A stretch of 64,000 nucleotides of DNA. Origin: an uncultured Lachnospiraceae bacterium (GTDB taxonomy: Bacteria; Bacillota; Clostridia; Lachnospirales; Lachnospiraceae). Positions 34,481-43,109 of this stretch are shown here, piece after piece. The position numbers were made by a program, and so were the translations under genes. The stretch spans positions 1-64,000 of the forward strand of contig UQAW01000014.1 in the NCBI GenBank assembly GCA_900539175.1, in the 5' to 3' direction. How positions within the stretch are numbered: the stretch's first letter is position 1; every line of letters starts with the position of its first letter. The notes beneath the pieces are model-generated. The model did no database searches and was not told the DNA's origin. It worked only from the letters and a program-made list of their open reading frames with translations.

Positions 34481-34545
34481 CGATTGTGAAACTCTTCTGG
34501 AGTTGGTTTAGAATTCGTTCTCACTCCGGAAGAGTTTCACAATCG
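34481..34545. repeat. REP-like palindrome, copy A
   Basis: A 23-base-pair stem (34481-34503 with 34523-34545, a single G-U pair) has a 19-base loop. It sits 33 bases before the ATG of the NAD(P)HX repair gene. Two degenerate relatives at 50757-50827 and 57982-58031 share the GCGATT or GAGATT left end, the GTTT/CAATCG right end and the CTTC/GGAAG inner blocks. It is the best-preserved copy. Confidence 0.8.
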
Positions 34546-34577
34546 TCTAAGTCTTTTATTATCGGAAAGGAATCAGA

Positions 34578-36134
34578 ATGAAAAAAGTAGTGACAGGTCA
34601 GCAGATGAAGGAGTTGGATACTTTTACGATCGAAAAGATGGGAGTACCTTCTTTGGTATTGATGGAGCGGGCGGCGCTTGCTGTAGCGGATGAGGTTCTG
34701 AGGGGTGGGTATTCCACAAAGCGTATTCTGGTCGTATGCGGAAGCGGAAATAACGGCGGGGATGGTGTGGCTGCTGCGAGGATTCTTCATCTCAAGGGAT
34801 ATCACGTGGATATTTGGGAGGTGGGCAATCCGGAAAAATATAGCGAAGGAATGAAAGCCCAGACGGCAATTGCCGGAAATTATCGGATAAATTTTGTCAC
34901 GAATCCCGTATACCATGAATATACTGTTATCGTGGATGCGGTTTTCGGTGTGGGACTGACAAGAGAAATTACCGGAAGATATGCTGAAATCATAGAACAG
35001 ATCAATCAGTCCCGGGTTCCGGTGGTTGCTGTAGATATTCCTTCCGGAATCAACAGTGATACCGGTAAACAGATGGGATGTGCGGTACATGCGGCTGCTA
35101 CGGTTACATTTGCCTATGGAAAAGCCGGAAATTTTCTGGGAGATGGACAAACTCACTGCGGAAAAGTTATCATTGCCGATATCGGTATCTATGCTCCGGA
35201 TCGTATTGCGGATGAAAAGATGCTTCTGCCTTGCGGGAACGGAAAAGATGTATCCCTATACCAAATTGAGGAGTGTGACCTGCAAAGACTGCCCAAACGT
35301 CAGGAGAATGGGAATAAAGGTACATTCGGTAAGGTTTTGTTGATTGCAGGATCTGAACATATGGCCGGGGCTGCTCTGCTTGCCGGGAAAGCCTGTATGC
35401 GTGCCGGCTGCGGGATGCTGAAAATCTATACTGTCAGGGGAAATCGGGATTTTCTTCTTGCAGGTCTTCCGGAAGCGATGCTTTCGGTATATGAGGATGG
35501 TGAGGATGAGACCGTACAGTTGCAGCAGGACCTGGATTGGGCAGATGTTATCGGAATTGGTCCTGGTCTGTCCACAAATCTGCGTGCGGCCCGTATTCTG
35601 GAATATGTACTGAAATATAAAGGACAAAAACCCTGTGTGATGGATGCGGATGCCTTAAATCTGTTAAGCGTACATATGGAACTGTTGGATGAGTCAGAAT
35701 CCCCCTGTATTCTGACTCCGCATATTGGTGAGTTTGCCCGTATTCTGGGAGAAGAGACATCGGCAATCAAAGGAGATCCGGTGGATTGGGCATGGGCATT
35801 TTCAAAGAAGTATGGAGTCGTTTGTGTCTGCAAAGATGCGCGGACGGTTACGATGATGCCCGATGGCACAGGATACATCAACACTTCGGGATGTTCCGCA
35901 CTTGCGACAGCGGGAAGCGGGGATGTATTGACCGGAATTCTTTTGGGGCTTCTGGCGCAGACACCGGGACATCAGGAGATACAGATTGCTCCGCTGGCCG
36001 TATATCTGCACGGAAGATTGGGAGAGCGGGCTGCACGGCGCCTTTCAGCGGCCGGGGTACTGGCTGAGGATTTAATTGACGAATTGGTCATCATGCAGAG
36101 GGAACTGGAGCAAGTGGACGAAAAGACAGGTTAA
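34578..36134 (+). CDS. Bifunctional NAD(P)H-hydrate epimerase and ADP-dependent dehydratase
   Basis: The enzyme repairs hydrated NADH and NADPH. The 518-residue protein joins an N-terminal YjeF epimerase (about 1-215; VCGSGNNGGDGVAAA, VDAVFGVGL) to a C-terminal ribokinase-like dehydratase (about 225-510). The dehydratase carries GKVLLIAGS, the GIGPGL loop, LTPHIGE and the ATP-site GSGDVLTGI. It lies between the palindrome and mazF. The start has GGAAAGGA upstream. Position behind rex makes sense as both concern NAD(H), though they are separated by a terminator. Confidence 0.95.
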   Translation: MKKVVTGQQMKELDTFTIEKMGVPSLVLMERAALAVADEVLRGGYSTKRILVVCGSGNNGGDGVAAARILHLKGYHVDIWEVGNPEKYSEGMKAQTAIAGNYRINFVTNPVYHEYTVIVDAVFGVGLTREITGRYAEIIEQINQSRVPVVAVDIPSGINSDTGKQMGCAVHAAATVTFAYGKAGNFLGDGQTHCGKVIIADIGIYAPDRIADEKMLLPCGNGKDVSLYQIEECDLQRLPKRQENGNKGTFGKVLLIAGSEHMAGAALLAGKACMRAGCGMLKIYTVRGNRDFLLAGLPEAMLSVYEDGEDETVQLQQDLDWADVIGIGPGLSTNLRAARILEYVLKYKGQKPCVMDADALNLLSVHMELLDESESPCILTPHIGEFARILGEETSAIKGDPVDWAWAFSKKYGVVCVCKDARTVTMMPDGTGYINTSGCSALATAGSGDVLTGILLGLLAQTPGHQEIQIAPLAVYLHGRLGERAARRLSAAGVLAEDLIDELVIMQRELEQVDEKTG

Positions 36135-36169
36135 GTAAAGACTGAATTTTATGTATACACCCGATTTTT

Positions 36170-36289
36170 TTGGAAATACTGGAATTAAAAAGAAATGAAA
36201 AAGCAACTATAAAGGTACAAAGACAGTTACCTGCGTGGCAGGAATGGTTGGCACAAAAAAATCGGAGTGTGAAGAAAAGTGGTCATTAG
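36170..36289 (+). CDS. Candidate 39-codon ORF overlapping mazF
   Basis: An open frame with TTG as first usable start encodes a 39-residue peptide with LELKRNEKATIKVQRQLP and a WQEWLAQKN patch. It ends at TAG 36287-36289, eight bases inside mazF (which starts at 36279). Such overlap is typical of antitoxin-toxin pairs. There is no convincing Shine-Dalgarno site and no ATG, and the peptide is shorter than MazE-type antitoxins. It may be a partial antitoxin tail, a translational coupler or chance. Confidence 0.3.
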   Translation: MEILELKRNEKATIKVQRQLPAWQEWLAQKNRSVKKSGH

Positions 36290-36626
36290 AAGAGGAGATA
36301 TATTTTATGCGGATTTAAGACCCGTGGTAGGGAGTGAACAGGGCGGAATCCGACCAGTCCTGATTATACAGAATGATGTTGGAAATAAACACAGTCCAAC
36401 GGTGATCTGTGCTGCGATTACTTCCAAGATGAATAAGGCAAAGCTGCCTACACATATTGAAATTGATTCCTCATCCTATGAGATTGTCAGGGATTCCGTG
36501 ATTTTACTGGAACAACTGCGCACGATTGATAAGCGGCGGCTGAAGGAAAAAATCTGTCATCTTCGCCCCGATCTTCTGCGTCAGGTGGATCATGCACTTA
36601 AAATCAGTCTGGAGCTCCCTACATAG
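36279..36626 (+). CDS. mazF: MazF/PemK-type endoribonuclease toxin
   Basis: MazF cleaves single-stranded RNA at short sequences. The 115-residue protein matches the Firmicutes NdoA/MazF pattern from end to end (RRGDIFYADLRPVVGSEQGGIRPVLIIQND, ICAAITSK, LLEQLRTIDKRRL), including the Arg and Thr residues used in catalysis. GTG start with GGAG 11 bases upstream. No full-length MazE (about 80-90 residues) precedes it; only the 39-codon ORF above. In many Clostridia mazF behaves as a conserved chromosomal gene near alr or nnr genes. Confidence 0.92.
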   Translation: MVIRRGDIFYADLRPVVGSEQGGIRPVLIIQNDVGNKHSPTVICAAITSKMNKAKLPTHIEIDSSSYEIVRDSVILLEQLRTIDKRRLKEKICHLRPDLLRQVDHALKISLELPT

Positions 36627-36635
36627 GGGAATCCC

Positions 36636-36664
36636 TTGACGAATTCCGGATTCAGTGTTATATT
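36636..36664 (+). promoter_or_regulatory. yebC promoter
   Basis: TTGACG at 36636-36641 and TATATT at 36659-36664 are 17 bases apart and 38 bases upstream of the ATG. Confidence 0.6.
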
Positions 36665-36701
36665 TTTGAGAGGATAAATTATAGAAGGAGAGAACAAAAG
36701 C

Positions 36702-37430
36702 ATGTCAGGACATTCAAAGTTCGCAAATATTAAGCATAAGAAAGAAAAAAATGATGCAAAAAAAGGAAAAATCTTTACAATCATCGGACGTGAAATCGTT
36801 ATTGCGGTAAAAGAAGGCGGACCAGATCCGGCAAATAACAGTAAACTGCGTGACGTTATTGCAAAAGCAAAAGCGAACAATATGCCAAATGATACCATCG
36901 ACCGCGGAATCAAAAAAGCTGCGGGAGATTCCAATGCAGATAATTATGAGCACATTACATACGAAGGCTACGGCCCGAACGGTATTGCAATTATCGTAGA
37001 GGCCCTGACAGATAACAAGAACCGCACAGCCGCAGATGTAAGAAGTGCATTTACAAAGGGACAGGGAAGTATCGGAACACCAGGATGTGTTTCCTTTATG
37101 TTTGATAAAAAAGGTCAGATTATTGTAGATAAAGAAGAGTGCGAGATGGATGCGGATGATCTGATGATGCTGGCGTTGGATGCAGGTGCAGAAGACTTCT
37201 CTGAGGAGGAGGACTGCTTTGAGATCATTACGGATCCGGATGAATTCTCAGCAGTACGGGAGACTTTGGAGAAAGAGGGAATTCCGATGGCAGAAGCGGA
37301 TGTTACCATGATTCCCCAGACTTACGTGGCGCTGACAGATGAAACCGCGATGAAAAATCTGCAGAAAACACTGGATCTTCTGGAAGACAATGATGACGTA
37401 CAGTATGTGTACACCAATCTGGATGAATAA
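36702..37430 (+). CDS. yebC: YebC/PmpR-family protein
   Basis: The 242-residue protein begins with the family hallmark MSGHSKFANIKHKKEKNDAKKGK and has the YEGYGPNGIAIIVEALTDN core. YebC proteins were long annotated as transcription regulators; newer work ties some to translation of proline-rich stretches. No DNA-binding motif is obvious. AGGAGAG precedes the ATG. tepA follows after 47 bases. Confidence 0.96.
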   Translation: MSGHSKFANIKHKKEKNDAKKGKIFTIIGREIVIAVKEGGPDPANNSKLRDVIAKAKANNMPNDTIDRGIKKAAGDSNADNYEHITYEGYGPNGIAIIVEALTDNKNRTAADVRSAFTKGQGSIGTPGCVSFMFDKKGQIIVDKEECEMDADDLMMLALDAGAEDFSEEEDCFEIITDPDEFSAVRETLEKEGIPMAEADVTMIPQTYVALTDETAMKNLQKTLDLLEDNDDVQYVYTNLDE

Positions 37431-37477
37431 TCATGTGGTTTTCCGGGCATACTTCATGAAAAAAGGAGTATGCAGAT

Positions 37478-38119
37478 ATGGAACAACAGGCAGAAAGAAA
37501 TCAGGAAAATATAGTAACCATACGAAGTAATATTTATTTGTTGTCAATCATTGGCGAGGTAGAAGGACATGAGGCTTTGGGTGACCGCGCAAAGGCCACA
37601 AAGTATGAGCATATTCTTCCAAATCTGGCGAGAGCGGAGGATGACGACAAGATAGACGGTATGCTGATTCTGTTGAATACCGTAGGCGGAGATGTGGAGG
37701 CGGGTCTTGCAATTGCAGAGATGATTGCTTCTATGAGTAAGCCTACGGTTTCTCTTGTCTTAGGAGGCGGTCATTCGATTGGTGTGCCGTTGGCCGTTTC
37801 CGCTGATTATTCTTATATTGTTCCCAGCGGTACGATGGTAATCCATCCGGTGCGCCAGAATGGAATGTTTATCGGAGTGGCGCAGTCTTATCGTAATATG
37901 GAGAAAACGCAGGATCGTATTACACAGTTTGTGGCAGATCATTCTCAGATTTCCAAGAAGCGATTGGAAGAGTTGATGCTGGATACTACGATGCTTGTGA
38001 AAGATGTGGGAACAATGCTGGATGGAAGAGAGGCGGTCCGGGAGGGACTGATCAATGAGGTCGGCGGAATTTCAGAAGCATTGGCGAGACTTCATGCGAT
38101 GATTGAAGAAGAGGAATAA
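37478..38119 (+). CDS. tepA: ClpP-fold serine peptidase TepA-like
   Basis: The 213-residue protein has a ClpP/crotonase fold. The Ser is in GGGHSIGVPLA, the His in MVIHPVRQNG and a plausible Asp further on. The glycine-rich NTVGGDVEAGLAIAEMI motif shapes the oxyanion site. In Bacillus, TepA (YmfB) lies just upstream of spoIIIE and is linked to protein translocation or export of spore peptides. The same neighbourhood occurs here, with the DNA translocase two genes downstream. It has no signal peptide, so it acts in the cytoplasm. Confidence 0.9.
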   Translation: MEQQAERNQENIVTIRSNIYLLSIIGEVEGHEALGDRAKATKYEHILPNLARAEDDDKIDGMLILLNTVGGDVEAGLAIAEMIASMSKPTVSLVLGGGHSIGVPLAVSADYSYIVPSGTMVIHPVRQNGMFIGVAQSYRNMEKTQDRITQFVADHSQISKKRLEELMLDTTMLVKDVGTMLDGREAVREGLINEVGGISEALARLHAMIEEEE

Positions 38120-38161
38120 TCCATTACCCGTTAAAAAGGGATTACAAAGGATGAGTGAGAT

Positions 38162-38208
38162 GGCATCCTGCTGTAGTTTAAAAGAAAACCGCAGCCGGAT
38201 GCCTTTTT
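38162..38208 (+). terminator. Intrinsic terminator after tepA
   Basis: GGCATCC at 38162-38168 pairs with GGATGCC at 38197-38203, with an inner GCTG/CAGC helix, followed by T5. Confidence 0.9.
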
Positions 38209-38221
38209 AAAAGGCAAATGA

Positions 38222-38250
38222 TTGTTTTTCCGCATTTTTTATGGTATAAT
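38222..38250 (+). promoter_or_regulatory. uppP promoter
   Basis: TTGTTT at 38222-38227 and TATAAT at 38245-38250 are 17 bases apart. A leader of about 110 bases follows, in which I saw no clear riboswitch. Confidence 0.6.
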
Positions 38251-38365
38251 AGCGATCGGATAACGGTTCTGTATGTTCGCAGTTACCGATTTGCAAGGCA
38301 CACAAACTGCAATGGAGCAGCAGAGTGGTGCCGATACAAATTTACATAGATAGGAATGAGTGGTT

Positions 38366-39241
38366 ATGTCTGTATGGCAGGCAATTTTACTGGGAGTAAT
38401 ACAGGGTATCACCGAATTTCTTCCGGTCAGCAGTTCAGGACATCTGGTTCTTTTACAGCAGGTTTTGAATCTGGAGATAGAAAATAGTTTATTTTTTGAA
38501 GCAATGCTTCATATCGGTACGCTGCTTGCGGTAATCGCAGTGTTTCGGGCGGATATCACACGGATTTTCCGGGAGCTGCTTCATATTTTTGCAGATATAT
38601 TTGATAATATAAAGATTTGGTTTCAGAACAAAAGTTTTCAGGATGAAAAGAGATATCATAAGCTGCTTTCCAGTAATTACCGGAGATTTGTAATTCTGCT
38701 TCTTATTTCGACAATTCCAACCGGGGTGATTGGTTATCTGATCCGTGGAATGGTGGAGGAGGCATCCGGTAACCTTCTGGCACCCGCAATCGGTTTTTTT
38801 GTTACAGCAATTTTGCTGTTAGTTACGGAGTGTGCGGCTGAAGAAAATGAAAAATCACCGCATGACACCAGCTTTTCTGAGGCGGCGGCGATTGGTATTT
38901 TTCAGGGATTTGCAGCATTTCCCGGAGTTTCCCGGGCGGGTGCAACGCTTTCCGCATGCTTTATCTGTGGATTCAGCCGTAAATATGCTATGAAGTACTC
39001 TTATATTATGTCTATTCCGGCGATTTTGGGAGCAGCAATCATGGAATTTGGGGGAGCCAAGATCGGCGGCAATACAGTGGGAATTGGTATTTATTTACTG
39101 GCAATGATGAGTGCAGCAGCGGTAGGATATTTTAGTATCCGCTTCTCCTTGTCTATGATCAGACAAAAGAAACTGCGGTATTTTTCGATGTATTGTATGG
39201 TGATAGGGATTCTATCTATTATTTTGCATTTTACATTATAA
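38366..39241 (+). CDS. uppP: Undecaprenyl-diphosphatase
   Basis: UppP (BacA) recycles the lipid carrier of wall synthesis by removing a phosphate from undecaprenyl diphosphate; excess gives bacitracin tolerance. The roughly 291-residue protein has about eight membrane segments. Both family motifs are present: QGITEFLPVSSSGHL and PGVSRAGATLSA. The frame is open to GTG 38360; the ATG at 38366 with AGGAATGA upstream is preferred. It has its own promoter. Confidence 0.95.
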   Translation: MSVWQAILLGVIQGITEFLPVSSSGHLVLLQQVLNLEIENSLFFEAMLHIGTLLAVIAVFRADITRIFRELLHIFADIFDNIKIWFQNKSFQDEKRYHKLLSSNYRRFVILLLISTIPTGVIGYLIRGMVEEASGNLLAPAIGFFVTAILLLVTECAAEENEKSPHDTSFSEAAAIGIFQGFAAFPGVSRAGATLSACFICGFSRKYAMKYSYIMSIPAILGAAIMEFGGAKIGGNTVGIGIYLLAMMSAAAVGYFSIRFSLSMIRQKKLRYFSMYCMVIGILSIILHFTL

Positions 39242-39333
39242 GGTCATACCTGCACAGCAGTATTGTTAACAGAAACTCAGTATAGCTTTTGTGAATCTGG
39301 ATGCCAGGGATGAGTAGGGAGGATGTTCGCGTT

Positions 39334-41796
39334 ATGGCGGAAGCGAAAAAACAGAAAACAACAGGTACCAAATCAGCTTCGAAAAAGAATACAGAATCTT
39401 CAGCTGGTAAAAAACAAAGAGAAAAGAAAGAGCCGGCTGTTGTGAATAAGCTTCAGATCGAAATTGTAGGATTGGCAGTTCTTGCACTTTGTATTCTTTT
39501 GATGTTGTCAAACTTCGGTCTGGGAGGAGTCGTAGGAGGAGCTGTCAGTTCTTTCTTTTTTGGGGTATTCGGTATATCGGCCTTTGCATTTCCGATTTTG
39601 TTGTTTTTCGGTACAGTATTTTATATGGTAAATAAAAATAATGATCTGATCAGGCGAAAAATGATCGGAGCAGGTGCTTTTTTCTGGCTTTTCTGCGGCT
39701 TTCTGCAGCTTCTGATGATTGGATATGAGAAAGGGGCTGCAGTTTCCGATTATTATCTCGATAGTGCTGCCAGTCATCTGGGAGGAGGTCTGATGGGAGG
39801 GCTTCTGGTCAAATTTTTCGGATTTGCATTTGGCAGGATTGGCGCCTATGTAATATTTGTAATTGGAATGATCATTGCTGCGATTGTTGCAACACAGCGT
39901 CCGTTGTTGGAAGCACTTCATAAATCAGGTTCCAAAGCATATGCAAATGTCAGAGAGCATCGGACACAGTATACGGGAAACATCAATATACAAAGAGAAG
40001 AAAGCAGCGCCAGGCGCCGGAAGGAACGGGAAGAGCAGCGCAGGCTTCAAAAAGAGGCAAGGGAAGCAAGGATGGAGAAAGCTTCCAAGTCCGATGATTT
40101 TATTCAGACAGAGATACAGGATTTGATTATTACGCGAAGTGAAGAGCCGCAGGAAGCTGTAGCTGAGGCAGCGAACCCGATTCAGGAGGCTGTAGTGTCT
40201 CAGGAAGAGAAAGGCGAAAAGCCAAAAAAAGAACGCAGCCGCAATCCACGGTCTTCCCAAAATGATATTGAGGCGGGAATCCAGAATATACAGGAAGAGA
40301 TTGTAAGCCGTCCGGTGAAAAAGTCATCTGTTTATAAATTTCCGCCGATGACTCTGTTGAAGAGGGGAAAAGGCGGAAAGATGGGAGATTCCGATGCGCA
40401 CCTTCGGGAAACTGCCATGAAGCTTCAGCAGACGCTGCATAACTTTGGCGTCGATGTAACAGTTACCAATGTAAGCTGCGGCCCTACGGTAACCCGATAT
40501 GAGCTGCAGCCGGAGCAGGGAGTAAAAGTCAGTCGTATCGTCAATTTGACAGATGATATTAAGCTGAATCTGGCAGCGGCGGATATTCGTATCGAAGCGC
40601 CGATTCCGGGAAAGGCGGCAGTCGGGATTGAAGTACCGAATGCAACGAACAGCGCTGTGATGCTGAGAGATCTGCTGGAGACGGAAGAGTTTAAAAATTA
40701 TCCATCCAGTCTGGCTTTTGCAGCAGGAAAAGATATTGCAGGAAAGCCGGTGATTGCAGATATTGCGAAGATGCCTCATGTTCTGATTGCGGGGGCCACC
40801 GGTTCCGGTAAGTCTGTCTGTATCAATACTTTGATCATGAGCATTTTATATAAGGCAAAACCAGAAGATGTGAAGCTGATTATGATTGACCCCAAAGTGG
40901 TGGAATTGTCTGTCTATAATGGAATCCCGCATCTGTTTATTCCGGTTGTCACCGACCCGAAAAAGGCAGCGGGTGCATTGAATTGGGCAGTGGCTGAAAT
41001 GACAGACAGGTACAATAAATTTGCAGAATATAATGTTCGGGATTTAAAGGGATATAATGCAAAAGTGGAACGAGCTGCCGGCACAGAGGATGAGAAGGGC
41101 CCTAAAAAGCTGCCGCAGATTGTGATTATCGTGGATGAGTTGGCGGATTTGATGATGGTAGCGCCAGGGGAAGTGGAGGATGCGATCTGCCGTCTGGCTC
41201 AGTTGGCAAGGGCTGCCGGCATTCATCTGATTATTGCCACACAGCGTCCGTCAGTGAATGTTATTACAGGACTGATTAAGGCGAATATGCCGTCAAGAAT
41301 TGCCTTTGCGGTATCTTCTGGTGTGGATTCAAGAACGATTCTGGATATGAACGGAGCTGAAAAGCTTCTGGGAAAGGGAGATATGTTGTTCTATCCGCAA
41401 GGATATCAGAAACCGGCGAGACTGCAGGGTGCTTTTATATCAGACAGAGAAGTATCAGATGTAGTGGAGTTCCTGTCACGTAATGCCGGTGAAGAGTGCT
41501 ATGATGCTGAGGTTCAAAAACGGATAGAAAGTACAAGTCTGCCCGGAAATTCCGGCAGCAGCGGAAGTGATGATGACAGAGATATGTATTTTGCTGATGC
41601 CGGTAAATTTATCATTGAGAAGGATAAGGCCTCTATTGGCATGTTGCAGCGTGTATTTAAGATTGGATTCAATCGTGCCGCCAGAATTATGGATCAGCTC
41701 TGTGATGCAGGTGTCGTAGGAGAGGAAGAGGGTACAAAACCCAGAAAAGTTCTGATGAGTATGGAACAATTTGAAAACTATCTGGAACAATCCTGA
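39334..41796 (+). CDS. FtsK/SpoIIIE-family DNA translocase
   Basis: The protein pumps chromosomal DNA through the division or sporulation septum. The roughly 820-residue sequence has a basic N-terminus, four membrane segments (about 40-190 of the mature start) and a charged linker (about 215-330). The RecA-like motor has Walker A GATGSGKSVCIN and Walker B IVIIVDELADL. The C-terminal winged-helix gamma domain contains the GMLQRVFKIGFNRAARIMD helix that reads polar DNA sequences. The frame opens at 39301, but GGGAGG at 39317-39322 points to the ATG at 39334. Proximity to tepA matches the Bacillus spoIIIE neighbourhood, so SpoIIIE is more likely than a division-only FtsK. Confidence 0.95.
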   Translation: MAEAKKQKTTGTKSASKKNTESSAGKKQREKKEPAVVNKLQIEIVGLAVLALCILLMLSNFGLGGVVGGAVSSFFFGVFGISAFAFPILLFFGTVFYMVNKNNDLIRRKMIGAGAFFWLFCGFLQLLMIGYEKGAAVSDYYLDSAASHLGGGLMGGLLVKFFGFAFGRIGAYVIFVIGMIIAAIVATQRPLLEALHKSGSKAYANVREHRTQYTGNINIQREESSARRRKEREEQRRLQKEAREARMEKASKSDDFIQTEIQDLIITRSEEPQEAVAEAANPIQEAVVSQEEKGEKPKKERSRNPRSSQNDIEAGIQNIQEEIVSRPVKKSSVYKFPPMTLLKRGKGGKMGDSDAHLRETAMKLQQTLHNFGVDVTVTNVSCGPTVTRYELQPEQGVKVSRIVNLTDDIKLNLAAADIRIEAPIPGKAAVGIEVPNATNSAVMLRDLLETEEFKNYPSSLAFAAGKDIAGKPVIADIAKMPHVLIAGATGSGKSVCINTLIMSILYKAKPEDVKLIMIDPKVVELSVYNGIPHLFIPVVTDPKKAAGALNWAVAEMTDRYNKFAEYNVRDLKGYNAKVERAAGTEDEKGPKKLPQIVIIVDELADLMMVAPGEVEDAICRLAQLARAAGIHLIIATQRPSVNVITGLIKANMPSRIAFAVSSGVDSRTILDMNGAEKLLGKGDMLFYPQGYQKPARLQGAFISDREVSDVVEFLSRNAGEECYDAEVQKRIESTSLPGNSGSSGSDDDRDMYFADAGKFIIEKDKASIGMLQRVFKIGFNRAARIMDQLCDAGVVGEEEGTKPRKVLMSMEQFENYLEQS

Positions 41797-41815
41797 GAGG
41801 GTAAGGAGATAATCT

Positions 41816-43057
41816 ATGAAATGCACAAAGTGTGGTGCTGCGTTTGAAGATGGTCAGGTGTTCTGTCCGGTCTGCGGAACCGAAATTCAATTGGTACCCG
41901 ATTTTTTCAGTTCAGAGACCGTGAGTTATGCAAAAAAGCAGAAAGAGCGGGAAGAACGTGAGCGGGAAAGACGCAGAAAAGAAGAGGAAAGACGCATACG
42001 GGAAGAAGAGGCTATGGCGGAGAAGAAGCGCCAGGATCGTCTCCGCAGAAAAAAGATTGGAATCGTTGTTTTGGCAGCGATCATTTTAGGTGCTGCGATT
42101 TTTGCATTTAAATCCTATCAGGATATGAAGAATTATAATTCTTATGATTATCAGCTTGGAAAAGCGGAAGCATTGTTTTCCAACAGTCACTATGAAGAGG
42201 CTTTGGTTTATGCAGAACGGGCAGTGAATCTGAAAGCAGGAAGCCTGGATGCAAGGGTGCTTCTGGCTCAGATTTATCTGAAGACGGGCGCTGAAGAAAA
42301 AGCGGTACATGATCTGGAGAAAATTATATCGGAAAATCCGGATTATGCGGCAGCATACGGTCCTCTGATCCGGCAGTATGAGTCTGATGATGCAGCAGAT
42401 AAAATAAAAGAATTGCTGGATCGCTGTAAGAGTGATAATATTAAAGAGAGATATGCCGGTTATATCTGCGAATCACCGGAATTTGGTCTTCCAACCGGAA
42501 GTTATGATGAATTACCCACCTTGACAATTACGGCTGCAGACAAGGATGACACGATTTATTATACCATGGATGGTACGGAGCCGGATCTTCTCAGTGATAT
42601 TTACAGGGAATCCTTTCTATTGGAGGAAGGAACTGTGACAGTTAAAGCTATGGCTGTTAATGAAAAAGGAATAAAGAGTGATGTTGTACATGCCACCTAT
42701 TCGATTTCTGTTGCTCCGCCGGAGCCGCCGAAGATCACCCCTTCTTCCGGTTCTTACACAACAGCTATGAAAAACACAAAAATTTATGTGATTGTACCGT
42801 CTGGTTGTCAGGCATATTATTGCTTCGATAAACCTGCGACCAAAGATGATATGCTTTATGAGGGGCCTGTTGAGATGCCGGAAGGAGAACACACCTTTTA
42901 TGCAGTGCTTGTCAATGAGTATGGAAAGGTGAGTGTAGCCGGTTCTGCAACCTATATTTTAAAGGCAGAAGATTCACAGGGCGGAGAGCGGTCAGAAGAA
43001 GATACTGCAGAAGTAAAAGGCAGTACAGAGGAAACACCAGAAGAAAAAACAGAGTAA
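41816..43057 (+). CDS. Zinc-ribbon, single-pass membrane TPR protein with chitobiase-type repeats
   Basis: The 413-residue product begins with a zinc ribbon (CTKCGAAF and CPVCG). A highly charged coiled coil of about 50 residues follows, then one membrane segment (IGIVVLAAIILGAAIFAF, about 82-99) and two TPR-like helices (about 115-180). Two repeats resembling the chitobiase/beta-hexosaminidase C-terminal domain (about 215-300 and 303-385) include YYTMDGTEPD. An acidic tail ends it. The orientation puts the ribbon inside and the repeats outside. I do not know a function; this architecture recurs in Lachnospiraceae envelope proteins. It begins 19 bases behind the translocase and may be co-transcribed. 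Confidence 0.85.
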   Translation: MKCTKCGAAFEDGQVFCPVCGTEIQLVPDFFSSETVSYAKKQKEREERERERRRKEEERRIREEEAMAEKKRQDRLRRKKIGIVVLAAIILGAAIFAFKSYQDMKNYNSYDYQLGKAEALFSNSHYEEALVYAERAVNLKAGSLDARVLLAQIYLKTGAEEKAVHDLEKIISENPDYAAAYGPLIRQYESDDAADKIKELLDRCKSDNIKERYAGYICESPEFGLPTGSYDELPTLTITAADKDDTIYYTMDGTEPDLLSDIYRESFLLEEGTVTVKAMAVNEKGIKSDVVHATYSISVAPPEPPKITPSSGSYTTAMKNTKIYVIVPSGCQAYYCFDKPATKDDMLYEGPVEMPEGEHTFYAVLVNEYGKVSVAGSATYILKAEDSQGGERSEEDTAEVKGSTEETPEEKTE

Positions 43058-43109
43058 GTAACAGACACCTTTAGGATGTTTGTTAAAATATAAGTATTAG
43101 GAGGATATT

